Positions 53,030 to 63,764 are shown, counted from the stretch's first letter. The stretch is 64,000 nucleotides of DNA from Geotrypetes seraphini (GCF_902459505.1 NC_047095.1:120105880-120169879); one strand, 5' to 3'. Notes: a model not told the origin generated them from the sequence alone. Made by a program: numbers and translations.

Positions 53030-53770
53030 GACTGGATAATCAGTCTACCAGAAATTTTTTGGACTAGCAAAATCTTAAGGTATTTACAAAATAATTGTAG
53101 AGATGCTGTTGTCAGAATTGGTTAGGCTGAGAAGTAAACTGAAGAGATCCCCCCATATGATGATATGTCGAGAGTGTCGCTGCCCTCCTCACCTGGTCTT
53201 TTTGGAGTGGAAGGGTGCCACAGTTTTATATTTATTTATTTATTGTCCGCATATACCTATGTGGATTACATCATCACACACATAATTTAAAGATAATGAA
53301 ACAGATGGAGGGACTTTGGCCACTGAACACCTAGTTCTGGCAGTGCCCTGTAAGAGGTGCATGCATGCATCTGAAAGGTCACTTGGACACACAAAGTCAG
53401 AGGCGTGAAGAAAGTACAAGAGGTTTATTACAGCATGCCGGACTCTAGTGCAGTGAACTCTAGTGCTTACTAGAGTGTTAGAATCAGGAAATACACAGAC
53501 TTTTATGCCCTTTTCACTAAATATATGCAAACTAATACATGCAAAAACTACAACTTCTCATTTGTTACTTCTATAACTTTTCTACAATTATTATTGGTCC
53601 AGCACTTATGATAGGTTCAGGGCTACAACTTATAGTCCTATAGGAAACTAGCTCATTTCTCTGCTTATCTAAATGTTACAGTTCTAAATGTTACATGTGC
53701 AGGAGGGTAGGGTACATCATGGCTCAAACTCTTATCTATTTAGCTTGCAATGTGGTAAGGTAGGGACATA
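53030..53770. other. ATF6B intron 1, no recognised feature
   Basis: A short LINE-like tail (TATTTATTTATTGTCCGCAT) lies near 53230. Nothing else is recognisable. Confidence 0.3.
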
Positions 53771-53880
53771 CATCTCTAAGCTTCCCCCCCCCCCCATTGT
53801 TGCTAGTCTTAAGGCTGAGGGTTACAGGTTTAAGACTAGCAACAATGGGGGGGGGGGGGAAAAAAAAAAGCTTAGAGATT
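53771..53880. repeat. Foldback with C/G homopolymer arms
   Basis: ATCTCTAAGCTT-poly(C)-ATTGTTGCTAGTCTTA is mirrored by TAAGACTAGCAACAAT-poly(G)-poly(A)-AAGCTTAGAGAT around a 17-bp loop. Only homopolymer lengths differ. Confidence 0.7.
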
Positions 53881-53954
53881 TTGAGTGAGAATTGGAATAG
53901 GGTGGAAGGACATACACTTCTCCCTCCGTATTCACGGTTTCAGCAATCGCGGTT

Positions 53955-54232
53955 TCGAAAGGGGATAGATTCCGTACGAACATAAGGACGTTCTTCTTCA
54001 CCCAGAGAGTGGTAGAAAACTGGAACGCTCTTCACGGAGTCTGTCATAGGGGAAAACACCCTCCGGGGATTCAAGACAAAGTTAGACAAGTTCCTGCTGA
54101 ACCAGAACATACGCAGGTAGGGCTAGTCTCAATTAAGGCACTGGTCTTTGACCAGAGGGCCGCCGCGTGTGCGGACTGCTAGGCACGATAGACCCCAGGT
54201 CTGACCCAGCAGCGGTAATTCTTATGTTCTTA
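53955..54232 (+). mobile_element. CR1 3' end fragment
   Basis: It begins within CGAAAGGGGATAGATTCCG and keeps CTTCTTCACCCAGAGAGTGG and GGTCTGACCCAGCAGCGG. It is near identical to the 3' part of the copy at 52005 and joins a TACACTTCT-type MITE remnant (53912-53955). Confidence 0.7.
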
Positions 54233-54639
54233 TTTTAGGCAGATGAGGTCAGTAGATTGTACAGTTTTCAGCTATGTAGGCCAGAGCAATAGTTTAAACA
54301 ACAGTTAACCATTTCATGACCCTACACATCAAGGAGAGTCTCCTATCCACCTGTACATATAGGAGATCACACTTTTCACCAACTCCTCCACACTGTCAAG
54401 GAGTTTGCTCAGTATTGGGGGTGCTCAGGCACCCCACAGAGCTGGATCCTATGGATCACACTTGTGTATGCATCTAAAGAGCCCCCCCCCCCCGCTCCCC
54501 CTGTCTGAATGCTTTCCACCGAGAGGCAAACACCCGCCTAGGTTTTCCAGCTGGCTCCAAATTCGCCTGAGTTCTCCCGATCTCTAGTTTTCTTTCTTCC
54601 AGGCATGCGCAAAAGCATAAAGACATCAGAATCCCAACT

Positions 54640-54790
54640 TCCGCCCTGCGATGAGGTCACCTCTACGGTCCCGCCCACCCGCTTGCAATAACGTGGGCGG
54701 AGCCTGCCTCCTCTCCGGCCGCTGCGTGCTATACTCTACGCAACGTCGCCTGGACGTCGTAACGGCCGCTTTGCTGCCTAACCCGGAGCC
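54640..54790 (+). promoter_or_regulatory. GTPBP6: CpG-rich leader and possible promoter of GTPBP6
   Basis: A CpG-dense block holds two Sp1-type boxes (TCCCGCCCACC near 54669 and GTGGGCGGAG near 54692). Several ACG/CGT steps follow before the ATG at 54791. It stands out from the AT-rich intron around it. It could be an own promoter or the copied 5'UTR of a parent gene. Confidence 0.5.
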
Positions 54791-56371
54791 ATGCTGCGCG
54801 TGCTGCGATGCAGGTGGCGCGCGGGCTGCAGGGCGGCTCGCGCCTGGGAGAGCTTGCCCGCGAGCGCAGGGAGGAGCGGCAGAAGCGCGCGGGCGGCCCA
54901 GGGCGCCTCGTGCAGTTTCTTCACCTCCCCAGGCAGGGCCAAAGCCCCAAAGAGGCCGGGTCCCTGGAAACCCCGGCCTGGATTGCAGGAAATAGAGGAG
55001 CAGGAGGAAGGTGGTTCAGAGGAGGAGGATGCAGACCTGGAAGAGGAGGATGCCCTGTGGGCCCAGCACCCAGCCACAGCCCTGCCGCCCGGAGCGCAGA
55101 ATATATTCCTAGTTCACCCCGACATCAAGTGGGGCGCCAAAAAGCAGCACCTCACCACGGCTGAGCTGCAGCTGGCCGAAGCTGTGACGCTGGTGAAGAG
55201 CCTGCCTGACTGGACGGTGGTGGATCAAGTGATCCTCTCCACTAAAACCCCCGACAGCAAGCTAATATTCGGCAAAGGGAACTTCCAGGCCCTGACCGAG
55301 AAGATCAGCGGGTCGCCAGGGATCACGGCCGTCTTCTTGAATGTGGAAAGGCTTCCCGCCGTCTCCGTGAGAGACATGGAAGACGCCTGGGGGGTGAAGG
55401 TTTTCGACCGGTACACGGTGGTCCTTCATATTTTCCGCTGCAACGCCAGAACGCGAGAGGCCAAGCTTCAGATAGCCTTGGCCGAGATTCCGCTTCTGAG
55501 GTCCGCGCTGAAAAATGACCTGGCCGACTTGGATCGGCAGGGCGGCGGCGGGTCGAGATACATCAAGGGCTCCGGCGAAACGTACACCGAGGTGCAGCAA
55601 CGTCTGCTGAAGGAGAAGGAGCAGAAGATCAAGAAGGCTCTGGCGAAGCTGAAGAGAAACCGGCTCCTGCTGCAGACTCAGCGTCGAAAGCGAGAGCTGC
55701 CGGCCATCTCGGTGATGGGTTACACCAACTGTGGGAAAACCACACTGATCAAGGCCTTGACTGGAGACTCGGGGCTGCAGCCTCGGGATCAGCTCTTTGC
55801 CACCCTCGATGTCACGGCTCATGCAGGCCTTCTACCCTCCCGCATGACCGTCCTTTTCATAGACACTATCGGGTTTCTCTCACAGCTTCCCCACAGCCTC
55901 ATCGAGTCCTTCTCTGCCACCCTACAAGACGTGGCTCGCTCAGACCTAATAGTTCACGTGAGGGACATCAGCCATCCGGAAACTGTAAACCAGAAAGCAA
56001 GCGTTCTCGCAGTGTTAAACAATCTCTGTCTCCCGAGACAGCTGCTCGATTCAGTTGTCGAAGTTCACAACAAGGTGGATTTGGTAGGGGGTTACCAGCC
56101 CACCGAACCGTGCGTCTTCCCAGTTTCTGCTCTTCGTGGTTATGGATTGGAAGAGTTAAAACAAGAACTCGAAACCAGGCTGTTAACAGTCACTGACAAA
56201 AAGGTCCTGACTCTTAGAATTAACTTAGAAGGACCCCAGTTAAATTGGCTTTACAAAGAGGCAACAGTGGAGGATGTCTCTGTTTTGCCCGAAAGTGGCG
56301 CTGCAGATGTGAAGGTGATCATGAGTAGCTCTGCCTATGGCAGGTACAAAAGCCTCTTCCCACAGTGGTAA
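54791..56371 (+). CDS. GTPBP6: Mitochondrial HflX-like GTPase, single exon
   Basis: The product has 526 residues with no interruption. Residues 1-45 are rich in Arg/Ala with few acids, as in a mitochondrial import signal. Residues about 75-90 are an acidic linker. About 104-240 is the HflX N-terminal domain (VHPDIKWG, DSKLIFGKGNFQAL, RYTVVLHIFRCNARTREAKL). A basic coiled coil follows (QQRLLKEKEQKIKKAL). The GTPase has G1 GYTNCGKTT (about 310), G2 DQLFATLD, G3 DTIGF (about 357), G4 NKVD (about 426) and G5 SALRG. GTPBP6 splits mitochondrial ribosomes and helps large-subunit assembly. The human gene has several introns; here there are none. It lies in sense orientation within ATF6B intron 1. A poly(A) signal (56679) and a short A-run follow. 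This is either a working retrogene or a naturally intronless locus. Confidence 0.93.
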   Translation: MLRVLRCRWRAGCRAARAWESLPASAGRSGRSARAAQGASCSFFTSPGRAKAPKRPGPWKPRPGLQEIEEQEEGGSEEEDADLEEEDALWAQHPATALPPGAQNIFLVHPDIKWGAKKQHLTTAELQLAEAVTLVKSLPDWTVVDQVILSTKTPDSKLIFGKGNFQALTEKISGSPGITAVFLNVERLPAVSVRDMEDAWGVKVFDRYTVVLHIFRCNARTREAKLQIALAEIPLLRSALKNDLADLDRQGGGGSRYIKGSGETYTEVQQRLLKEKEQKIKKALAKLKRNRLLLQTQRRKRELPAISVMGYTNCGKTTLIKALTGDSGLQPRDQLFATLDVTAHAGLLPSRMTVLFIDTIGFLSQLPHSLIESFSATLQDVARSDLIVHVRDISHPETVNQKASVLAVLNNLCLPRQLLDSVVEVHNKVDLVGGYQPTEPCVFPVSALRGYGLEELKQELETRLLTVTDKKVLTLRINLEGPQLNWLYKEATVEDVSVLPESGAADVKVIMSSSAYGRYKSLFPQW

Positions 56372-56678
56372 AGGATTTGTATCTGCCATAGAGCCGACTT
56401 TATTCAGAGGCCTGCATAAATATGAATTAACTTTAATTCAATCTATTCTTCTGCTGGAAGCATCCTATCTGCTGAAGACTTTGGTCTGTGCTACCCCTGC
56501 AGAGCGGAAGAGAGCATCGCTTTGATTTTGAAAAGCCAATTTGGTTGTACCGACCTTGGTTGTTTGTTAGGGAGAGGCCTGTATAGTATCTTCTGAGTAC
56601 TGTATTGACAGTGTTTGGGATTTGCATATGGTTTTGATCTGTAAACCATTTTTGTAATGTATAATATAAAGCTGGCGA

Positions 56679-56696
56679 AATAAAGATTTAAAAAAA
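56679..56696 (+). promoter_or_regulatory. GTPBP6: Poly(A) signal and A-run after GTPBP6
   Basis: AATAAA (56679-56684) is followed six bases later by seven A's. An A-run this close to the signal could be the worn tail of a retrocopy. It is too short to be decisive. Confidence 0.5.
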
Positions 56697-56774
56697 TGTT
56701 GACATCTCAGATGAGGGTCACGAATTCTTTGGTCTGTTTTAAAGCGCCTGATATTTATTTATTTTGATCGCTTA

Positions 56775-57090
56775 AAGAACATAAGAAGTGCCATCCCCGG
56801 AACAGACCCTAGGTCCATCAAGCCCGGCGATCCGCACACGCGGAGGCCCCGCCAGGTGTACCCTGGCATAGTTTTAGTCCCCATATCACTCTGAGCTTCT
56901 CATAAGAAGTGCATCTAGATTACCCTTACCCATGTCACTTTATGCCTCTCATAAGGAGATGTACATCTAATTTATCCTTAAATCCTAGAACGGTGGATTC
57001 CACAATTACCTCTTCAGGGAGAGCATTCCAGGTGTCCACCACTCGTTGCGTGAAGCAGAACTTACCAATATTTGTTCTGAACTGTTCCCA
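56775..57090 (-). mobile_element. CR1 3' end fragment, minus
   Basis: It begins AACATAAGAAGTGCCATCCC and includes CAGGTGTCCACCACTCGTTG, the complement of a CR1 C-terminal coding and 3' end. Worn. Confidence 0.6.
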
Positions 57091-57539
57091 AAGTATCTAG
57101 ACAACTGACCCACTCATCTTCTTTCTCCTCCATAGTGATTCCTCTGTCCTATTAATCTCTTTCTCCTCAACAACGCATTTCCGGTCCTATTAACTCTCCT
57201 CTTCCCCCCTCTTAAATTCAATCAATTTGTACCTCGCTTAATCTATTGTAAGCCGCATAGAACTTAACGGTATTGCGGTATATAAACTGTTATTATTATT
57301 ATTAATAAATCTAAGCGATGTACAAAACATTTACATCCACAGTTTTAAGCGCAAACAAACATTGTAAAATTTTCTTAGTACAGAACTCTTTAAATCTAAA
57401 GCAAATAATAACCACAGGGTTAGAGAAAGGCGTCCACAAATAATTGTGGGGGTTTTTTTTTTTAACATTTTCTTAAGAGACATACGATTTTTGCATAATC
57501 TCATTATACCTGGAATTTAACTCCAGCGATTCTTTTTTT

Positions 57540-58345
57540 TTTTTTTCAAATTCTTTATTCGTTTTCAATCTTACATCAAGTGCACAAACAATAAAACAAT
57601 ACAATTAAACACATCACTTGACAATCTTTCTGATTTATCTTACAATACATAAAATTACCACCCTCCCCTCCCATCATTCCTCTATTATTTCCCCAATAAG
57701 AAAATTGTAATAATTCATCTATTTGTTGTGAACCGCCTAGAACTCCCTGGGTATGGCGGTATACAAAAAAATAAATTATTATTATTATTAAAATATACCT
57801 TCCCCTCCCCCCAATCATTAGACGGTGTATATTACACTAGAAAATGGTGTTTACTCATTACAATAAGAAGTTAATGGCTCCCAAATTTTATTAAAATTAT
57901 TATAATTCCCTTGTTGTATAGCTATTGCTCTTTCCATTTTATAAATGTGACATCATGAGTTCCACCAGAAATTATAATTGAGTCTACTGTGATTTTTCCA
58001 ATTACTTGTGATATGTTGAATGGCGACTCCTGTCATGATCAATAAAAGTTTATTATTACTTGATGATATTTGGCTCTTTTTCCTCATTGACATACCAAAT
58101 AGTATTGTATCATAAGGTAATGCCACATGCTTTTCCAATAAACAATTTACTTGATCCCAAATTGAATTCCAAAAGGCTAAGATAAAGGGACAATAAAACA
58201 AAAGATGATCTAAAGTCCCTACTTCAAGATTACAGTGCCCACATCTATTAGACTTTGAACTATTTAACTTTTGTCGTCTAATTGGCGTCCAAAACGCTCT
58301 ATGCAGAAGAAAAAAACCAAGTTTGGGGGGTCTCTCCAAGTACCA
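57540..58345 (-). mobile_element. L1-type LINE, ORF2 C-terminal part
   Basis: On the minus strand: NRCGHCNLEVGTLDHLLFYC, PFILAFWNSIWDQVNCLLEK. This is the Cys-rich C-terminal motif (C-x2-C...H...C, then FW) of L1 ORF2. It ends in a poly-A tail (poly-T at 57533-57546). A small plus-strand L2 tail (57720-57790) sits in its 3' part. Confidence 0.75.
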
Positions 58346-58682
58346 TCCCGGACATTCAAGTATCTCACGGGCCGCATCGAGGTAGAAGAAGATATCTTCT
58401 TTTTCAAGGGTCCCGCGGCAACAAGGGGGCATCTGTGGAAAATCAGGGACGGGAAACTGCACGGGGACACCAGGAAATTCTTTTTCACTGAAAGGGTGGT
58501 TGATCGCTGGAATAGTCTTCCACTTCAGGTGATTGAGGCCAGCAGTGTGCCTGATTTTAAGGCCAAATGGGATAGACACGTGGGATCTATTCACAGAGAA
58601 AGGTAGAGGGAGGGTCATTGAGGTGGGCAGACTAGATGGGCCGTGGCCCTTATCTGCCGTCTATTTCTATGTTTCTATGTTA
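58346..58682 (+). mobile_element. CR1 3' fragment joined to the L1
   Basis: The open frame FKYLTGRIEVEEDIFFFKGP, RKFFFTERVVDRWNSLPLQV is the C-terminus of the CR1 subfamily seen at 24214 and 33698. It abuts the L1 head-to-head at about 58345 and ends in TTTCTATGTTTCTATG. Confidence 0.75.
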
Positions 58683-58694
58683 AATGCTAACGCT

Positions 58695-58985
58695 TGGCAG
58701 TGCGTTCATAGGATATAATGGATGCGTCAGCATTTAGTGCAGAGGTGTCCAACCTTATGGCTTCACTGGGCCGCATTGGCCGAAAAAAATGTTTCTGGGG
58801 CCACACAAACGTGCAAACGCTGCAGTAAGACACAGGAGGGAGCCGGCAAGACGGTAAACACCCGGGGGCAGCAAAGGAAAACACTGCATCGCCCTTGACC
58901 GGGGCCTCACAAAATACTTCACTGGGCCGCAGGTTGGACACCCCTGATTTAATGCGTGCTAAGACGTACTAGCGCGCCTTAGTAA
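58695..58985. mobile_element. PIF/Harbinger-like MITE containing an hAT MITE
   Basis: The outer halves (GCATTTAGTG..., AATGCGTGCTAAGACGTACT, AGCGCGCCTTAGTAAA) resemble the Harbinger-type MITEs at 31213 and 36172. Inside is an hAT MITE at 58740-58946 with ends CAGAGGTGTCCAACCTTATG and GGTTGGACACCCCTG. It is flanked by ATTTAGTG and ATTTAATG (one mismatch). Confidence 0.65.
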
Positions 58986-59160
58986 AACATAGAAACATAG
59001 AAGATGACGGCAGAAAAGGGCTACAGCCCATCAAGTCTGCCCACTCTGCTTACCCACTCCCTGTCTATGCCCTAATGACCCAATGACCCCTTATTCTGCT
59101 AACCAGTTAAGTAGATAAAATTAAGACAGCAAAAAAGACTCAAATATAACATTATCTGCC
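58986..59160 (-). mobile_element. CR1 3' end fragment, minus
   Basis: It begins ACATAGAAACATAGAAGATG and continues with ACGGCAGAAAAGGGCTACAG, CCCATCAAGTCTGCCCACTC. Confidence 0.65.
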
Positions 59161-59896
59161 AAGCTAACCATACACTGCTGTGATGATCAGATGGTGCCCG
59201 GTTAATTTCGAATGACCGCATGTACTTGGATATTTATTGTCGGAGTCTGGACATTTCTTGCCATTGAATATCCAGTTTTAATTCAGCCCCTGCTGTCAGT
59301 GATTTAAAAAAAAACGTTGACCGCCTTAGGCTGCATATCGGGCCCTATGCAAAAAAAGGCTTCCTTTGGAAATGAAGAAGTGTTCTCTTTCCAAACTGCT
59401 ATCGACTGAAATAATAGGCATTCCTGGTCGAGACGCTTGGGCTATTTGCGCATGCCTACTACCAACAGATGAGAGGTGTGCATGACCCAAGCGTCTCGAC
59501 CAGCCTGGTGGGCCGGAAGGAAAGAAAATGAGCAGGTAAGGTCGAATTTCTCCTTCCCCAAGCAAGAGTAGGCTTTATCATTAGAAAGTGCATTTGCTTA
59601 TTATTAGGCCTTGGCGACATGCAGGTGCCTTGTTATAAAGGCCGCTAAATAAGGCAGATTTTGGATCTAAACATGACATCCTCTCTTTAGGACGGGCATT
59701 TTATAAAATTAAATACTGTTGATCAAAAATACCTCAGTATCACAGGATATTCCCTTCACATATGTGCTAAATACTTTTCCCTCATGTAAATCACCTTGAC
59801 ATTAATCTTCCAGTGGTTGAAATAAAATATAAAAATTAAAACGCTTTGTCTCTCTTGCTTCCCTTCTTTTTCTTTCTCACTCCCTGTATTCTACAG

Positions 59897-59970
59897 ATAC
59901 CAGCCTGTATAATTATATGGAAGACATGGAGGAACAGGGCGGCTTGCAGTGCTTTGATGAAAATACATTG
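59897..59970 (+). CDS. ATF6B: ATF6B coding exon 2
   Basis: The exon is 74 bp: two bases complete the codon split at exon 1, then 24 codons. The acceptor is TTCTACAG and the donor is TTG|GTAACA. It encodes TSLYNYMEDMEEQGGLQCFD followed by ENTL, acidic and similar in place and length to mammalian exon 2 (STLYSGLDE...). The phase matches exon 1 exactly. Confidence 0.85.
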
Positions 59971-60599
59971 GTAACACCTCCATTATTTTTTTTTTCTCCC
60001 CTTCCCCTTGGTACCTCCATACAGAGCAAAGAAGCCGGTGGAGAACACTTTCAGTGCTGTTCTTCGGCTACCTTTTAGGTGTCTCTGTAAGAGCCGCTCT
60101 CTTATACCTTCCCCTCGGGGGCTTTAAGGGCTGGATCCCAAAAGTGGAGCCTCAGCCTCCCTGGAGTTTTCTTCCACCCACTGAGAGCGAGCGTCGGCCA
60201 GTTTTTGCTCGCTGCCGCCCGGTCCCTCGATATAACACCGGAACTGGTTGTTCAGCAGAGGAAACCCAGCTGGTTCTTCTGTCCTGCATGATATCTGGAA
60301 ATCCCAGTGGCCCCAGCCTCCCACCAGCAGCCCTTCTGTTAAAGGGAACTTTCCTCCCTCAGTGCTACCATTAACTAGAGAATGACACGGGGACAAATTT
60401 TCCCCTGTCCTCGCGGGAACTCATTTTCCAAGTTTATTATTAAGTTTATTAAATATTTGATTAATTGCTTATTAACATTCTAAGCGATGTACAAAGTATA
60501 AAATATTAAATTACAATAGTTGAAGGGAAACAGACAATGTAAATACGACTGACAAGACAAATTAATGATACAGAAGGAAGGGAGTAGGTAAAGAAATAC

Positions 60600-60985
60600 A
60601 ATTTAAAAAATTAAAACTATCCTTCCCCTCGCTAAAAGGCATTTCCCACACAGGAAAGCTAGGGACCTCCCTCCACTTCAAAATCACTGAGCTCTGGAAC
60701 AACCTTACCTCCCCTCTTCGGAACTTGAGCTCTCTCCAAGTTTTCCGCAAACATCTGAAAATCTGGCTTTTCTCAAAAACTGTAAGTCTCCCTCCAACTT
60801 AGGAATCAAGGAAACTCTTATATCTTGGCATCCCAAGTCCTCTAAATTTTCTTCACACTTCTACCTCTAACCCTCTGTTGTAGTTCCTTCCTATTTCTCC
60901 TACTGTAAACCGCGTCGAGCTCTACGAACGTGGAGATGATGCGGTATACAAACCTAAGGATTAGATTAGATATAAGGGCAAAACA
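60600..60985 (+). mobile_element. L2-like LINE 3' part
   Basis: Peptide pieces KLGTSLHFKITELWNNLTSP and LQVFRKHLKIWLFSKT, then the tail GTAAACCGCGTCGAGCTC and GATTAGATTAGAT. It is the same subfamily as 8843-9720. Confidence 0.7.
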
Positions 60986-61229
60986 ACATTAGGGAGGGGG
61001 AAGAAATAAAAAAACAGAAAGTTTAAAGCATAGGGCTTAGTAGAAAACCCTAATCTAGTCCTACATTCTAGTTATATTAGTTATCAAATGCATCTTGAAA
61101 AAGAAAGCATTTTAGTTTGCTCTTAAATCTCTCCAAACCTGATTCTTTTCGTATATAGATTGGAAGTAGATTCCACGTTTGAGGGGCTGTAACAGAAAAA
61201 ATAGAATGTCGCCGTGTATTTATAGATTT

Positions 61230-61430
61230 AAGAGAAGGAACTGTCAAAAGATGCTGGTCAATAGATCTAAGTGATCTAGAGGGAGTATAGGGAATATAGG
61301 GAATCAATACTCTAAGTGATCTAGAGGGAGTATAGGGAATATAGGGCATCAATACTCTAAGTGATCTAGAGGGAATATAGGGAATCAATACTCTAAGTGA
61401 TCTAGAGGGAGTATAGGGAATCAGTACTCT
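61230..61430. repeat. Short tandem repeat within L2
   Basis: Four loosely equal units carry GTGATCTAGAGGGAGTATAG and GGAATCAATACTCTAA. It is a local expansion in the minus-strand L2 coding region. Confidence 0.6.
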
Positions 61431-61659
61431 ACTCTACCCTTCCCTGTTCCTGCAAGCTCTGTCTTCATCTGCATAAGCCTCAAAAACTTTAAAATCATAA
61501 GTGTTTGAGGCTTGTGCAGTTAAAGCAGAGCTTCCAGGAATAGGGCAGGGACAGCTACAGCGCCAAAAGTCATGGGGACGGGATGGGGACAAATTTGTCT
61601 CCATGTCATTCTCCACCATTAACCTCTTCTGGGATCTCCATGTTCCCGTTGATGTCAGG

Positions 61660-62055
61660 TCAAAAGCGCGCGCAGACAATTGAGTGCAGCGCGGTGCAGA
61701 AAATTACAGTTTTTAGGGCTCCGACGGGGGGGGGGGGCGTGGAGGGGGATCCCCCCCACTTTACTTAATAGAGATCGCGCCGCGTTGTGGGGGGAGTTGT
61801 GGGGGGTTGTAACCCCCCACATTTTACTGAAAACTTCACTTTTTCCCTGTTTTTAGGGAAAAAGTTAAGTTTACTGTAAAATGTGGAGGGTTACAACCCC
61901 CCAAACCCCCCACAACGCTGGCGCGATCTCTATTAAGTAAACTGGGGGGCTCCCCAACAAAACCCCCCGTCGGAGCCCCTAAAAACTGTAATTTTCTTTG
62001 GCGCGCGCCTCCGTCTTGCGCTCAGTTGTCGGCGCGCGCCTTTGTCTTTCGCGGG
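61660..62055. repeat. Long foldback, GCGCGCG-ended
   Basis: The arms run from CAAAAGCGCGCGCAGACAAT through GGGCTCCGACGGGGGG and ATAGAGATCGCG to a centre near 61850 (CCCTGTTTTTAGGG). They return through the complement to GGCGCGCGCCTTTGTC. A short related block is at 33575-33640. The superfamily is not clear. Confidence 0.65.
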
Positions 62056-62275
62056 GTTGTCTATGAACCGTTCCCGTTCATGTCCCTTTCCCTATTTTCT
62101 CCTTTTCTGTCCTCCTCACCCCCCCAGAACTCTCACCCCCTTTCCATCTGTGTTCAGTCACTTTCTCCCCAGGGACCACCTAATTCCCCTTTTCTCATCC
62201 TTCCTTTGTCCTAAGAAACTTCAGGCGTCTTCTGTCTGGGGTCCTGACCCTTCACTTGTTTTTAACTTCCTGCAG

Positions 62276-62357
62276 TTTGACAATAATATGGACCTGATTC
62301 TGGATTCTGGAGCTCCCGCTTCCCCATGGGACCTGGTCAATGGAGAAATTTTTCCAG
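62276..62357 (+). CDS. ATF6B: ATF6B coding exon 3
   Basis: The exon is 82 bp after TTCCTGCAG: 27 codons plus one base, with donor CCAG|GTAGGA. It encodes FDNNMDLILDSGAPASPWDL and VNGEIFP. This matches the FD...LD.....SPSEPPWELL...FP block of mammalian ATF6B. Confidence 0.85.
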
Positions 62358-62359
62358 GT

Positions 62360-63760
62360 AGGAAGGTCCTCCCCTCCCCCCCCCCTCCCATTTTCTCCAG
62401 ATGTTTGTGACCCCGATTCCAGATGTGATCGGCACCTGTGTGGGCGACTCCAGAGGTGCAACGTGAGTGTGAATGTGAACGGGGTCCAGATGCGAGCAGT
62501 TCCAGCTAAGAGCAGCACGTGTTCGAGCGACTCCAGATGTGTGCAGCATGTGCGCAAAGGGTTCCAGATGTGTGGCATTCCAGATTTGCATGGTAGATCT
62601 TTTATCCTCAGCTTTACATATATGCATGCTTCCATTTGGTATGTTGTTGTTTTTGTTACTAACATATCTTTCCTATGACTTTTCTAAAAAAAAACAAAAA
62701 AAAGGGCTCCTGGCAGCTAATAGTAAGGAAAATTGGCACATGGATGCTGAGCCGGAAAGAGTAAAATTAATTAGCAGGCGAGTCCAGTCCTCGGTGAAGG
62801 GATGGAAAATATGTAGGAAACCAAGGCACCTGCCAGCAGTTTTAGCACCCAAGAGAATTTGCTTTTTTGTTCCACTTAGCTCTGCTTTGTTTTTGCTGTC
62901 TGCTTTGGTTCTTTTGGATTTAAATTGATTTTCTTTGCATTCCTTCCCTCCAGCTCTCCCTCCAGGATATTCCTTCCTTCTAGGCACTCTTTCTCTCCCC
63001 CCTCCCCTACAGGCCTTGTCATCCTCTGCGGTTCAGCAGTAGGGTTCCACCAGCAGCAGTCTACCTTGACTTCCCCTTCTGGGGTTTGGGGGGGGGAGGG
63101 TTGGGAACAGGAGCTCCCATTGCTTGCTTTTCCTGGCCAACACTGCCACTGCCATGGGTTCCTCCTAGCTCCAGGCGCTGTGGTATCTCTTCCCTTGGGG
63201 AAACCAGCCTTGAACCTTACAAATGACAGTTTTTCCAGCATTTTTGCGTTTATGTGTATTAATCACTTGATATCGCACCAATGCAAAAGCTCATAGCGGT
63301 TTATCAGTTTGTCATGGGAAGGGCAAAATCTCTAATCAGAAAATAATGGGTGTACATTGAAGGAACTAAGGCTGGTACTGGGCAAGGTTGCACGGCCTGT
63401 GTCCCATATATGGACATTCAGTTGAGGACAGGCTTGGGAGGGTTTCAATGGCTGGGATGGTTAAGATGGGCTGGAGTGAGCTTTGATGGAGATTTCACTA
63501 CCGGTAGGACTCTGGGTTTCTGGCCCAGAAATATCTAAGAAAATAAAATATCCTTGTGGAGTTTTAACGGATAATGTCGGCCCATTCCTTTGAGGTAAGC
63601 AGTGAATCGGAGCAAATCGGTGAAAGAGTCATGAGAGACTGTTATTGAGAACCCAGTGATGCTCCCAATCTCCAAGGAGGCTTAAAAAAAAGGGGTTTTG
63701 AAGTGTCAGAAATAACAACTGCTCAGTGTGTGTCTCTCTCTCCCATCACTTCCTGTCTTC
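62360..63760. other. ATF6B intron 3, no recognised gene
   Basis: A loosely repeated CCAGATGTG motif lies at 62390-62580. A poly-A run is near 62690. Nothing else is recognisable. Confidence 0.35.
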
Positions 63761-63764
63761 CCAG

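Larger units (their letters stand above)
60376..61615. mobile_element. hAT MITE split by L2 insertions
   Basis: The ends TAGAGAATGACACGGGGAC and GTCTCCATGTCATTCTCCA are flanked by CCATTAAC on both sides (60368-60375, 61616-61623). An L2 minus-strand 3' end (60435-60600 and 61000-61435) split by a plus-strand L2 (about 60600-60985) fills the middle. Confidence 0.72.

Noticed and set aside
54791-56371. GTPBP6 processed pseudogene
   Set aside because: The frame is complete with every G motif, the import-type leader is kept, and no clear long A-tail or target duplication is visible.
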